Below, piece by piece: positions 37,015-45,365 of a DNA stretch of 64,000 nt (its first letter is position 1; the number at the start of each line of letters is the position of its first letter). Under the pieces are notes generated by a model. It ran no database searches. It had not been told where the DNA came from and worked only from the letters and a program-made list of their open reading frames with translations. A program made the translations under genes and the position numbers. Source of the DNA: Embleya scabrispora (GTDB lineage Bacteria; Actinomycetota; Actinomycetes; Streptomycetales; Streptomycetaceae); NCBI RefSeq assembly GCF_002024165.1, contig NZ_MWQN01000001.1:4009365-4073364 (forward strand), given 5' to 3'.

Positions 37015-38507
37015 AACTCTCGACCCCCTTCGGTGCGCTTGTACCAGGACCGGAACGACTCCGCCGGGGGCGCCGGCGCGTCCCGGTCGGCGAACCACGC
37101 GCCCACCGGCCCGGACACGCGCTTGGGCAGGGGGACCCGACCGATCACGCCGTGGCGCACGAAGTGCGCGCCGACCCCGGCCACATGTTGGGCGAAGCCG
37201 ATCCGCCACGGCTTCTCGAACATCCAGCGCAGCGTCTTCATCCCGGCGTCCTCGGCCCGGTCGTGCGGCCCGCGCCCGCCGTCCACAACCTGTGCACGAA
37301 GATGCACCAGCACCTCGGGGATGTCGATCCGCACCGGACACGCGTCGAAGCACGCCCCGCACAGACTCGACGCGAACGGCAACGACGCGGTCTGCGCGTC
37401 CACCGGATGCCGGGCGATGCCGCGCAGTTGCGGAGTGAGGATCGCGCCGATCGGCCCCGGGTACACCGACCCGTACGCATGCCCGCCGGTGCGCTCGTAC
37501 ACCGGGCACACGTTCAGACAGGCCGCACACCGGATGCAGCGCAGCGCCTGGCGGCCCACCGGGTCGGACAACACGTCGGAGCGGCCGTTGTCGAGCAGGA
37601 TCAGATGGAACTCCCGCGGCCCGTCCCCGGGGGTGATTCCCGTCCACATCGACGTGTACGGGTTCATCCGCTCCCCGGTGGCGCTGCGCGGGAGCAGTTG
37701 CAGGAACACCTCCAGGTCGCCCCACGTGGGCAGCAGCTTCTCCACGCCCAGAACGGTGATCAGCGTCTCGGGCAGGGTCAGACACATGCGCCCGTTGCCC
37801 TCCGACTCGACCACGCACACCGTGCCGGTGTCGGCGATGGCGAAGTTGGCGCCGGAGACCGCGACCTTCGCGCGCAAGAACTTCTCCCGCAGGTGCAGCC
37901 GCGCGGCGGCGGCGAGCGCGGCCGGCTCGTCGCTCAGCCGTTCGGGCGCCGGCCGGCCCACCCGGCCCATCTCGCGGACGAAGATCTCCCGGATCTGCGC
38001 CCGGTTGCGGTGGATCGCGGGCACCACGATGTGCGACGGCAGGTCGTCGCCGAGCTGCACGATCAGCTGCGCGAGGTCGGTCTCCCACGCGTGGATCCCG
38101 GCCTCGGCCAGCGCGTTGTTCAGCTCGATCTCCTCGGTGGCCATGGACTTGACCTTGACCACCTCGTCCACGCCCTCGGCCCGGACGATGTCGACCACGA
38201 TCGCATTCGCCTCGGCCGCGTCCCGGGCCCAGTGCACCACGCCCCCGGCCGCGCGGACCGCCGCCTCCAGGTGTTCCAGGAGGCCGGGCAGTCGGGCCAG
38301 CACGTCGTCCTTGATCGCCTCGCCGGCCCGGCGCAGCAACTCCCAGTCGGGCAGCTCCGCGACCACCGCGTCGCGCTTGGCCCGGATGGTGTGCGTGGCC
38401 GCGCGCAGATTGGCCCGCTGGACGGGGTTCGCCAGCTCGGCCTCGGCCGCCTCGGGGAAGGGCGGCATGCCGACGAAGGTGGGTTCCCTGCGTACCGCCG
38501 CGGTCAT
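37011..38507 (-). CDS. lutB: Lactate utilisation protein LutB (iron-sulfur and LUD domains)
   Basis: 498 residues from ATG 38507, overlapping lutA by four bases. An N-terminal LUD domain (VKVKSMATEEIELNNAL, FAIADTGTVCVVESEGNGR) is followed by a two-cluster ferredoxin-like region: CIRCAACLNVCP and CGACFDACPVRI, eight cysteines for two [4Fe-4S] clusters. The C-terminal DUF3390-type tail is present. Electron-transfer subunit of the lactate-oxidising complex, probably at the membrane through partners. Confidence 0.94.
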   Translation of the reverse strand: MTAAVRREPTFVGMPPFPEAAEAELANPVQRANLRAATHTIRAKRDAVVAELPDWELLRRAGEAIKDDVLARLPGLLEHLEAAVRAAGGVVHWARDAAEANAIVVDIVRAEGVDEVVKVKSMATEEIELNNALAEAGIHAWETDLAQLIVQLGDDLPSHIVVPAIHRNRAQIREIFVREMGRVGRPAPERLSDEPAALAAAARLHLREKFLRAKVAVSGANFAIADTGTVCVVESEGNGRMCLTLPETLITVLGVEKLLPTWGDLEVFLQLLPRSATGERMNPYTSMWTGITPGDGPREFHLILLDNGRSDVLSDPVGRQALRCIRCAACLNVCPVYERTGGHAYGSVYPGPIGAILTPQLRGIARHPVDAQTASLPFASSLCGACFDACPVRIDIPEVLVHLRAQVVDGGRGPHDRAEDAGMKTLRWMFEKPWRIGFAQHVAGVGAHFVRHGVIGRVPLPKRVSGPVGAWFADRDAPAPPAESFRSWYKRTEGGREL

Positions 38508-39319
38508 CGGGTCGCCTCCGGTCCGGGGGCGTGCCCCACGACGAGGTCCGACGCGCCGGGCAGGCCCGGCCGGTACACCGGCACGTCCGGCAGCGCGTCG
38601 GTGCGGGCCAGGATGTCCGCCAGGTGCAGCACCCGGACGCCCGCGTGTTGTCGGGAGACGAGTCCGCCGATGTGGGTCAGGCACGAGTTGTCCCCGGCGC
38701 ACAACACCTGCGCGCCGGATTCCAACACGGCGCTCACCTTGTCGTCGCCCATCGCCGCCGACGTCGGCGCGTTCTTCACCGCGAACGTGCCGCCGAAGCC
38801 GCAACATTCCTCGGCGCGCGGCAGGTCGACCAGGGTCAGTCCGCGCACCGCGCGCAGCAGTCGGGTCGGCCGATCGCCCACCCGCAACATGCGCAGCGAG
38901 TGGCAGGTGGGGTGGTACGCGACGCTGTGCGGGAAGTAGGCGCCCACGTCGGTCACCCCGAGCACGTCGACCAGGAACTCGCTCAGTTCGTACACCTTCG
39001 GCGCCACCCGCGCGACGCCCTCCGGCAGCGTGCCGCCGGCCGTGCGGGCCACCGTGGCGGAATGCTCGCGCACCATCGCGGTGCACGATCCGGACGGCAC
39101 GATCACCGCGTCGTAGCCCTCGAACGCCTCGACGAAGGACCGGACCAGCGGTACCGCGTCGCGCCGGTAGCCGGAGTTGAAGTGCATCTGGCCGCAGCAC
39201 ACCTGGTCGTACGGGAACTCCACCTCGTGTCCGAGGCGCCGCAGCACCCGGACCACGGACGCGCCGGTCTCCGGGAAGAGCGTGTCGTTGAAGCACGTGA
39301 TGAAAAGGGCAAGACGCAC
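38504..39319 (-). CDS. lutA: Lactate utilisation protein LutA (cysteine-rich CCG domains)
   Basis: 271 residues. Two cysteine-rich CCG domains: early CFNDTLFPETG with VCCGQMHFNSG, late AYHPTCHSLR with ECCGFGGTFAVKNA, the pattern of heterodisulfide-reductase-like subunits binding unusual Fe-S centres. First gene of lutABC; it is divergent from the hydrolase/ABC fusion gene, and the 152-base region between them should carry the promoter. Regulation by a GntR-type LutR is not seen here. Confidence 0.94.
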   Translation of the reverse strand: MRLALFITCFNDTLFPETGASVVRVLRRLGHEVEFPYDQVCCGQMHFNSGYRRDAVPLVRSFVEAFEGYDAVIVPSGSCTAMVREHSATVARTAGGTLPEGVARVAPKVYELSEFLVDVLGVTDVGAYFPHSVAYHPTCHSLRMLRVGDRPTRLLRAVRGLTLVDLPRAEECCGFGGTFAVKNAPTSAAMGDDKVSAVLESGAQVLCAGDNSCLTHIGGLVSRQHAGVRVLHLADILARTDALPDVPVYRPGLPGASDLVVGHAPGPEATR

Positions 39320-39471
39320 GATTTACCTCCGCGATCGACTGTACGGACGTCCCGTGGCACACGCCCGGTCAGACCCGCCGGGCGCGTCCGGTCGTGTGAC
39401 GAAGGGCGCGGCGGGGGCGTCGGGATCGGGGCCGGTCTCCGACCTGCGCGGTTGCCACGTAGGGTCTGCGC

Positions 39472-42249
39472 ATGAGCCTCCGGACGGCATTCGGCCGCCC
39501 CTTCGCCGCCGTGCGCACGCGACTGACCACGCGTCGGTCGCGGGTCCTGGCCGGTGTCCTCGCCCTCGTGGTGGTCGCAATCGCGGTCCTCGGCGTCGGC
39601 GTGGTGGCCGGTGACGACGCCGCGACGCCGGTACGCGCCGCCGAACAGCGCGTGGACGTGGCCGCGGGACCGGGCGATCCGGCCCGGATCGGCATCGACA
39701 CCACGCTGTTCGTGCCGCCCGGTGTGCGCGGGCCCGCGCCCGCGGTGCTGCTCGCACACGGATTCGGCGGCAGCAAGGCCGAGTTGCGCCGGGACGCGGA
39801 GGCGCTGGCCCGTTCGGGGTATGTGGTGCTGACCTATTCGGCGCGGGGCTTCGGCGGCTCGGCGGGGCAGATCATGCTGGACCAGCCGGACTACGAGGTG
39901 GCCGACGCGCGGGCGCTGATCGACTGGCTGGCCGCGCGGCCCGAGGTGCGCCTGGACGGTCCCGGCGATCCTCGGGTGGGCGTGGCGGGTGCCTCGTACG
40001 GCGGCGCGCTCTCGCTGCTGACCGCCGCCTACGACCCGCGCGTGGACGCCATCGCGCCGCAGATCACCTGGCACGACCTCGCCGACGCGCTGCTGCCGAA
40101 CGCGGCGGGCGGCGGGCCGGCCGAGGGGGTGTTCAAGAAGATGTGGGCCGGGCTGTTCTTCTCCTCCGGGACCAGCCCGCTGGGCGGGCTCGCCCCGATA
40201 GACGCGAAGACCGGATGCGGGCGGTTCGACGACCGGGTGTGCCAGATCTACCGCGAGGTGGCGGTGTCGGGGAAGTCCACGCCGCAGGCGGTCGACCTGC
40301 TGCGGCGGGCCAGTCCGGTCTCGGTCGCGGACCGGATCGCGGTGCCGACGCTGCTGATCCAGGGCCAGAACGACTCGCTGTTCCCCCTCGACCAGGCGGA
40401 CCGCAACGCGGCGGCGATCGCCCGCAACGGCGCGCCGGTGGAGATGGTGTGGACGGCGGGCGGGCACGACGGCGGGCGGCCGCAGAGCGCGATGGTGCGC
40501 GACCGGGTCACGGGGTGGTTCGACCGCTGGCTCAAGCCGGCCGCCCCCGCGCCCAAGGCCGGTGCGCCGACCGCGGCCGGGCCGTTCCGGGTGACCCGCT
40601 CCGGCGGGGTGGACAGTGCGACCCGGGAGCAGCGGCTGCGGATCGCCGACACCGACCACTACCCGGGCCTGGGCGGAACCCGGCAGCGCGAGGTGGTGCT
40701 CGCGGGGCCGGAGCAGACCGTGGCCAACCCGCCCGGGGGTGCGCCGACGTCGGTGTCCGGGCTGCCCGGCCTCGGCCTGCTGTCCGGCGCGGGCGGGCCG
40801 GCCGCGCTGGCCGCCGGCGCGGGCGACCTCGGCGGGATCGCCTTCGACCTCCCCGGGCAGAGCGCGTTCTTCCAGAGCGACCGGGTCGACGGCAGTGTCC
40901 GGATCACCGGTTCGCCGACCGCCCGGGTGCGGGTTTCGGGCGCCGACGACATCGTGCTGTTCGCGAAGTTGTACGACATCGCGCCGGGTGGGGCGAGTGT
41001 GCTGCCGCATCAGTTGGCCGCGCCGATCCGGGTGAGCGGGGCGCAGGGCGGGCGGGACGTGGAGATCCGGCTGCCGGCGATCGACCACGAGGTGGACTCG
41101 GGTCACCGGCTGCGGCTCGTGCTGACCGCGACCGACCTGGGCTTCGCGTCGCCGAATCCGCCCGCGAGCTACCGGGTCGCGCTCGCCGGGCCGCTGACGC
41201 TGCCGTCGGTGCCGCGGTTGCACGTGGCCTCGACCGGCTACGCCTGGTGGACGTGGGGCCTGCCGCTGATCGCGGTCGTGGTCGCGCTCGCCCTGCTGCT
41301 CACCGGGCGGCGGCGGGCGGCGGCGGCCGCGCCGGATCCGGATCTGGCCGACGTTCCGCTGCAGATCCGGGGCCTGACCAAGCGGTACAAGGGCGGCAAG
41401 CTCGCCGTCGACGACCTGTCCTTCGGGGTCGAGGCGGGTCAGGTGCTCGGTCTGCTCGGCCCCAACGGCGCGGGCAAGACCACCACACTGCGCATGTTGA
41501 TGGGCCTGATCCTGCCGGACGGCGGCGAGACAAGGATCTTCGGTCGAGTCGTCGGGCCCGGCGCGCCGGTGTTGTCCCGGCTCGGCTCGTTCGTCGAGGG
41601 CCCGGGCTTTTTGCCGCACCTGTCCGGGCGGGAGAACCTGTCGCTGTACTGGCGCGCCACCGGCCGGCCGCACGAGGACGCGCACTTCGACGAGGCGCTG
41701 GAGATCGCCGGGCTCGGCGAGGCGCTGGATCGGAACGTACGCACCTACTCGCAGGGCATGCGCCAGCGCCTGGCCATCGCCCAGGCCATGCTCGGCCTGC
41801 CGGATCTGCTGGTGTTGGACGAGCCGACCAACGGGCTCGACCCGCCGCAGATCCGGGCGATGCGCGACGTGCTGATCGGCTACGCGGCCACCGGCCGCAC
41901 CGTGGTGGTCTCCAGCCACCTGCTGGCCGAGGTCGAACAGACCTGTACGCACGTCGTGGTGATGCACCGGGGCCGGCTGATCGCCGCCGGGCCGGTCGGT
42001 GAGATCGTCGGCAACGGCAACACGCTGGTGATCGGAACTCCCGTGCCGGACCTGGCGATCGCGACCCTGAAGGACCTGCCGGGCGTCGGCTCGGTGGAGC
42101 CCGAGGAGGGCGGCGTACTCGTGCACCTGGCGGGCGCGCAGACCTCCGTCCTGGTGGCCGAACTCGTCGGCGCCGGCGTCGCGGTGGACCGGGTGACCGC
42201 GCGTCGCCGGTTGGAAGACGCGTTCCTGACGCTCATTGGGGAGTCCTGA
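39472..42249 (+). CDS. Membrane-anchored alpha/beta hydrolase fused to an ABC ATPase
   Basis: 925 residues in one uninterrupted frame. Residues 25-46 form an N-terminal membrane helix; an alpha/beta hydrolase of the CocE/X-prolyl-peptidase group follows, nucleophile Ser175 in GASYGGAL, with a C-terminal jelly-roll-like part to about 585. A second membrane helix (about 588-610, WGLPLIAVVVALALLL) returns the chain to the cytoplasm, then an ABC ATPase domain: Walker A GPNGAGKTTT (Lys669), signature YSQGMRQRLAI, Walker B LLVLDEPTNGLD. Thus a hydrolase outside and an ATPase inside are one polypeptide. Coupled by one-base overlap to an ABC-2 permease gene. Substrate unknown; similar fusions exist in actinobacteria as I recall. 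Confidence 0.88.
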   Translation: MSLRTAFGRPFAAVRTRLTTRRSRVLAGVLALVVVAIAVLGVGVVAGDDAATPVRAAEQRVDVAAGPGDPARIGIDTTLFVPPGVRGPAPAVLLAHGFGGSKAELRRDAEALARSGYVVLTYSARGFGGSAGQIMLDQPDYEVADARALIDWLAARPEVRLDGPGDPRVGVAGASYGGALSLLTAAYDPRVDAIAPQITWHDLADALLPNAAGGGPAEGVFKKMWAGLFFSSGTSPLGGLAPIDAKTGCGRFDDRVCQIYREVAVSGKSTPQAVDLLRRASPVSVADRIAVPTLLIQGQNDSLFPLDQADRNAAAIARNGAPVEMVWTAGGHDGGRPQSAMVRDRVTGWFDRWLKPAAPAPKAGAPTAAGPFRVTRSGGVDSATREQRLRIADTDHYPGLGGTRQREVVLAGPEQTVANPPGGAPTSVSGLPGLGLLSGAGGPAALAAGAGDLGGIAFDLPGQSAFFQSDRVDGSVRITGSPTARVRVSGADDIVLFAKLYDIAPGGASVLPHQLAAPIRVSGAQGGRDVEIRLPAIDHEVDSGHRLRLVLTATDLGFASPNPPASYRVALAGPLTLPSVPRLHVASTGYAWWTWGLPLIAVVVALALLLTGRRRAAAAAPDPDLADVPLQIRGLTKRYKGGKLAVDDLSFGVEAGQVLGLLGPNGAGKTTTLRMLMGLILPDGGETRIFGRVVGPGAPVLSRLGSFVEGPGFLPHLSGRENLSLYWRATGRPHEDAHFDEALEIAGLGEALDRNVRTYSQGMRQRLAIAQAMLGLPDLLVLDEPTNGLDPPQIRAMRDVLIGYAATGRTVVVSSHLLAEVEQTCTHVVVMHRGRLIAAGPVGEIVGNGNTLVIGTPVPDLAIATLKDLPGVGSVEPEEGGVLVHLAGAQTSVLVAELVGAGVAVDRVTARRRLEDAFLTLIGES

Positions 42250-43145
42250 TGACCCGTACGCTCCCCGAGTTGCCGACCGACGAGGGCGCGCACCCGATCC
42301 CGGGCGCGGCACACGCGCACGGTTATCGCCCCCGGCACACGTTGCCTATTCGGGTCGAGGCCGTGCGCCAATTCCGGCGCCGGCGCACGCTGTTCATGAT
42401 CGGGCTGCTGCTCGCGCTGCCGTGGATCCTGGTCGCCGCGTTCAAGATCGGCGGCGATCCGTCGGCGGACTCGGTGCCGACGCTGGTGGACGTGGCGACT
42501 CGGAGCGCGCTCAACTTCACCGCGTTCACCCTGTTCGTCTCGACCGGGTTCCTGCTGGTGGTGGCGGTCGCGCTGTTCTGCGGCGACACCGTGGCCAGTG
42601 AGGCGAGTTGGTCCTCGCTGCGGTATCTGCTGGCCGCTCCGGTGCCGCGTGCCCGGCTGTTGCGGGTCAAGCTCGTGGTGGCGCTCGGCTACAGCGTGCT
42701 GGCCCTGGTGCTGCTCCCGCTGATGGCGATGATCGCGGGCGCGATCGCCTTCGGGTGGGGGCCGTTGGACCTGCCGGTGGGTGCGTCGCTGCCCACGGGC
42801 GAGGCGCTGGCCCGGATGTCGGTGGTGGTCGCCTACGGCGTGGTGGCGCAACTGGTGGTGATGGGCATCGCGTTCTGGCTGTCCACGGTCACCGACGCCC
42901 CGCTGGGCGCGGTGGGCGGCGCGGTCGGCCTGGTGGTCGTCTCCAACATCGTGGACGCGGTGACGGCGCTCGGATCCTGGCGGGACTACCTGCCCACGCA
43001 CTGGCAGTTCGCGTGGGTCGACGTACTCCAGACCGACCCGGAGTGGGACGGCATGATCAAGGGCTCGGCGGTGTCGGTCTCGTACGCGGTGGTCTTCCTG
43101 GCCTTGGCGTTTCGCCACTTCGGCCGCAAGGACATCGTCTCGTGA
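42249..43145 (+). CDS. ABC-2 type permease partner of the hydrolase/ATPase fusion
   Basis: 298 residues from ATG 42249, sharing one base with the preceding stop. Six hydrophobic segments in ABC-2 order, with the family-typical SWSSLRYLLAAPVPRARLL cytoplasmic segment between the second and third. Together with the fused ATPase it would make a complete exporter, so the external hydrolase could process the exported or a recognised substrate. The assignment as partner follows from coupling and family pairing. Confidence 0.9.
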   Translation: MTRTLPELPTDEGAHPIPGAAHAHGYRPRHTLPIRVEAVRQFRRRRTLFMIGLLLALPWILVAAFKIGGDPSADSVPTLVDVATRSALNFTAFTLFVSTGFLLVVAVALFCGDTVASEASWSSLRYLLAAPVPRARLLRVKLVVALGYSVLALVLLPLMAMIAGAIAFGWGPLDLPVGASLPTGEALARMSVVVAYGVVAQLVVMGIAFWLSTVTDAPLGAVGGAVGLVVVSNIVDAVTALGSWRDYLPTHWQFAWVDVLQTDPEWDGMIKGSAVSVSYAVVFLALAFRHFGRKDIVS

Positions 43146-43336
43146 GCCCCGCCGAGGCTCCGGTGGTCGGGGGTGCGGCGGGCGCCGGCCGACCTGCTCG
43201 GTGAGGTCTTCGGCGGGCTTCGGGCCTACGGCGGCCCGCGGTGCGTCGGCGTCCGTACCCGGATGTTCTTCGCATGATGGCCCACCCGTAACATGACTTC
43301 CGGTCAGGTGTTCCGGGCGCTGGGTACACCAAGCTC

Positions 43337-44023
43337 ATGTCTAACATCCTGCGCATGCACGAGCACTTCGACGATTCCCGTTCCGCGGCCGGCACCTGGT
43401 CTCCCGGCGACCAGGTGCTCTGGCGTTATCTGCGCGGGGACCAGGTCCTGGACTGTCGGCCGGTGACCGTGGTTCGCGACGACCCGGACCAACTCGCGGT
43501 CTGGCTCGCCGGCGGGACCTCACGGGTCAAGCCGATGTTGCCGGACGGTTCGGACATCCGGACCGCGCCGATCGAACGCAGATTCCGGCTCGGTCGGATC
43601 CCCTCGGTGGTCGAGTGGCACGGGACGGGCGTGTTGATGCTGGCCCGGCCGGGCGAGCCGTGGTCGGTCTGGCTGTTCTGGCAGCCCGGCTGGCGGTTCT
43701 CCGGCTGGTACGTCAACCTCGAACGCCCGCGCACCCGTTGGGCGGGCGGCGTGGACACCGAGGACCACGTGCTGGACGTGTGGGTCACCCCGGATCGCCG
43801 CTGGGAGTACAAGGACGAGGACGAACTCGCCGCCTCCCGCGAGGCGGGCCGGCTCACCGACCGTCAGGTCGAGGCGATCGAGGCCGAGGGTCGGGCCGCC
43901 GTCGCGGCGATCGAGGCGTGGGGCGCGCCGTTCGACCAGGGGTGGGAGAACTGGCGTCCCGACCCGGCCTGGCCGCTGCCGCAACTGCCCGACGACTGGG
44001 CGGACAACGTCCGCATCGCCTAG
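43337..44023 (+). CDS. DUF402 domain protein
   Basis: 228 residues. DUF402 core: GVLMLARPGEPWSVWLFW, then SGWYVNLERP and DTEDHVLDVWVTPDRRWEYKDEDEL, where the acidic residues bind divalent metal in characterised relatives with nucleoside diphosphatase-like activity. The N-terminal 45 residues are family-variable; ATG 43355 is an alternative start. Standalone gene with a terminator downstream. Nucleotide hydrolase function is inferred from family only. Confidence 0.88.
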   Translation: MSNILRMHEHFDDSRSAAGTWSPGDQVLWRYLRGDQVLDCRPVTVVRDDPDQLAVWLAGGTSRVKPMLPDGSDIRTAPIERRFRLGRIPSVVEWHGTGVLMLARPGEPWSVWLFWQPGWRFSGWYVNLERPRTRWAGGVDTEDHVLDVWVTPDRRWEYKDEDELAASREAGRLTDRQVEAIEAEGRAAVAAIEAWGAPFDQGWENWRPDPAWPLPQLPDDWADNVRIA

Positions 44024-44037
44024 CGACTCCGCTTTCC

Positions 44038-44061
44038 CGGGCCCGACTTCGGTCGGGCCCG
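44038..44061 (+). terminator. UUCG hairpin terminator after the DUF402 gene
   Basis: CGGGCCCGAC-TTCG-GTCGGGCCCG, perfect 10-bp stem with a stable tetraloop, 14 bases after the stop. Confidence 0.85.
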
Positions 44062-44189
44062 ACGTGTGCGCGGACCGGTTCGTCGGGCCCGACGAGCAAC
44101 GATCGAGGCGGGTGGGCTCGCGGACGCCGTTGCGACGGCGACGGCCCGTCGCCGACCCGAACGGCGCCGTCACGCCCCGGCGCCGGCCC

Positions 44190-45128
44190 TCACCGCACCA
44201 CCCGTACCGGCAGATCGCGCACCGCGCGCCGCAGCGCGACCGCCAGGTCGGCGAACTCCGCGCCCCGGCCCGTGCTGGAGCGCATGACCAGGCCGATGCG
44301 TCGGTACGGCGCGGGCGCGGCGAAGCGGGACACCGCCAGCTGCGAGCCCGGGCGGGTCTCCACGTCGATCGCGGTCTGCGGGAGCAGGGTCACGCCCAGG
44401 CCGCCGGCGACCAGCTGGACCAGGGTGGGCAGGCTCGCCGCGCGGGTCGCGCCCGCCTCGGCCGCGCCGACCTCGCGGCAGACGTCCAACGCCTGGTCGC
44501 GCAGACAGTGGCCCTCGTCCAGGAGCAGTACGTCGAGGCCGCGCAGGGCGGAGCGGGACAGGTTCCGGCGGCCCGCCAACTCGTGGCCCTCGGGCACGAT
44601 CAGGGTGAAGTCCTCCTCGTACAGCGGGATCTCCTCTACCCCGCCGAGCCCGGGGGAGGGCAGCGCGAGCAGGAGCAGGTCCAGCCGGCCGCCGGTGAGG
44701 CCGTCCATCAGCGAGCCGGTCTGCTCCTCGTGGACGTACAGCTGGAGGTCCGGGTACTCCTCCCGGGCCAGCCGCAGCAGCGCCGGCAGCACGTACGGCG
44801 CCACCGTCGGGATCACCCCCAGGTGCAGCGGCCCCGTGAACGGGCGCCGGGCCGATTCGGCCTCGTCCACCAGGTCGGCGAGCGCGTCGAGCACGCGGCG
44901 GGTATGCCGCGCGACCCGTTCGCCGGCCGGGGTGAGCAGGACCCGCCGCGTGGTGCGCTCCACCAGCTGCGTGCCCAGGGCGTCCTCCAGGGCGGCGATC
45001 GCCCCGGACAGCGCGGGCTGACTGGTGCCCACCGCCGCCGCCGCGTCCCGGAAGTGCAGGTAGTCGGCCACCGCGGCGAAGGCCCTGAGCTGCGACAACG
45101 TCGGCGTGCGAGTACTGATGGGAACCAC
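44190..45128 (-). CDS. oxyR: LysR-type peroxide sensor OxyR
   Basis: 312 residues from the GTG at 45128; in-frame starts up to 45311 would add an unusual 60-residue extension. LysR helix-turn-helix: TLSQLRAFAAVADYLHF, then TSQPALSGAIAALED (residues about 10-50). The co-inducer domain contains the OxyR redox motif DEGHCLRDQALDVC with Cys208 and Cys217, the same spacing as the disulfide pair of E. coli OxyR. This identifies it as OxyR rather than a generic LysR. The expected target ahpC is about 12 kb away with a preserved palindrome (32341). The neighbouring genes here have no obvious oxidative-stress role. Confidence 0.9.
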   Translation of the reverse strand: MVPISTRTPTLSQLRAFAAVADYLHFRDAAAAVGTSQPALSGAIAALEDALGTQLVERTTRRVLLTPAGERVARHTRRVLDALADLVDEAESARRPFTGPLHLGVIPTVAPYVLPALLRLAREEYPDLQLYVHEEQTGSLMDGLTGGRLDLLLLALPSPGLGGVEEIPLYEEDFTLIVPEGHELAGRRNLSRSALRGLDVLLLDEGHCLRDQALDVCREVGAAEAGATRAASLPTLVQLVAGGLGVTLLPQTAIDVETRPGSQLAVSRFAAPAPYRRIGLVMRSSTGRGAEFADLAVALRRAVRDLPVRVVR

Positions 45129-45267
45129 CTGTCGGGTGCGTGTGGGCGGCCGATCCCCCGGCTCCTCCACGATAGGGCAACCGTCCGGACCGGCCCCGTG
45201 CCGCGGACGCGTCCCGCCGCTCCGCTCGGGTGGCCGGCCGATCCTTGTGTCGCACGTCACTTCTCTT

Positions 45268-45283
45268 CCGGTGTACCCACCGG
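45268..45283. promoter_or_regulatory. Palindrome CCGGTG-TACC-CACCGG upstream of the SGNH-lectin gene
   Basis: Perfect 6-bp arms with a four-base loop, 83 bases before ATG 45366 and about 140 before the oxyR start on the other strand. Candidate operator or transcript hairpin in the 237-base divergent region. Confidence 0.35.
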
Positions 45284-45365
45284 TAGCTTGCTCTCGCTCC
45301 ACAGTGCCCAAGTCCCCTTTGGGCGGCTCGTGCGTGTTCCTTCCATGCCACGAAGGCGAGGGTGC

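Noticed and set aside
34765-39180. Very long plus-strand reading frame of about 1471 codons opposite fumC and lut genes
   Set aside because: Composition is a high-GC antisense shadow; the opposite strand holds fumC, lutC and lutB with conserved motifs.
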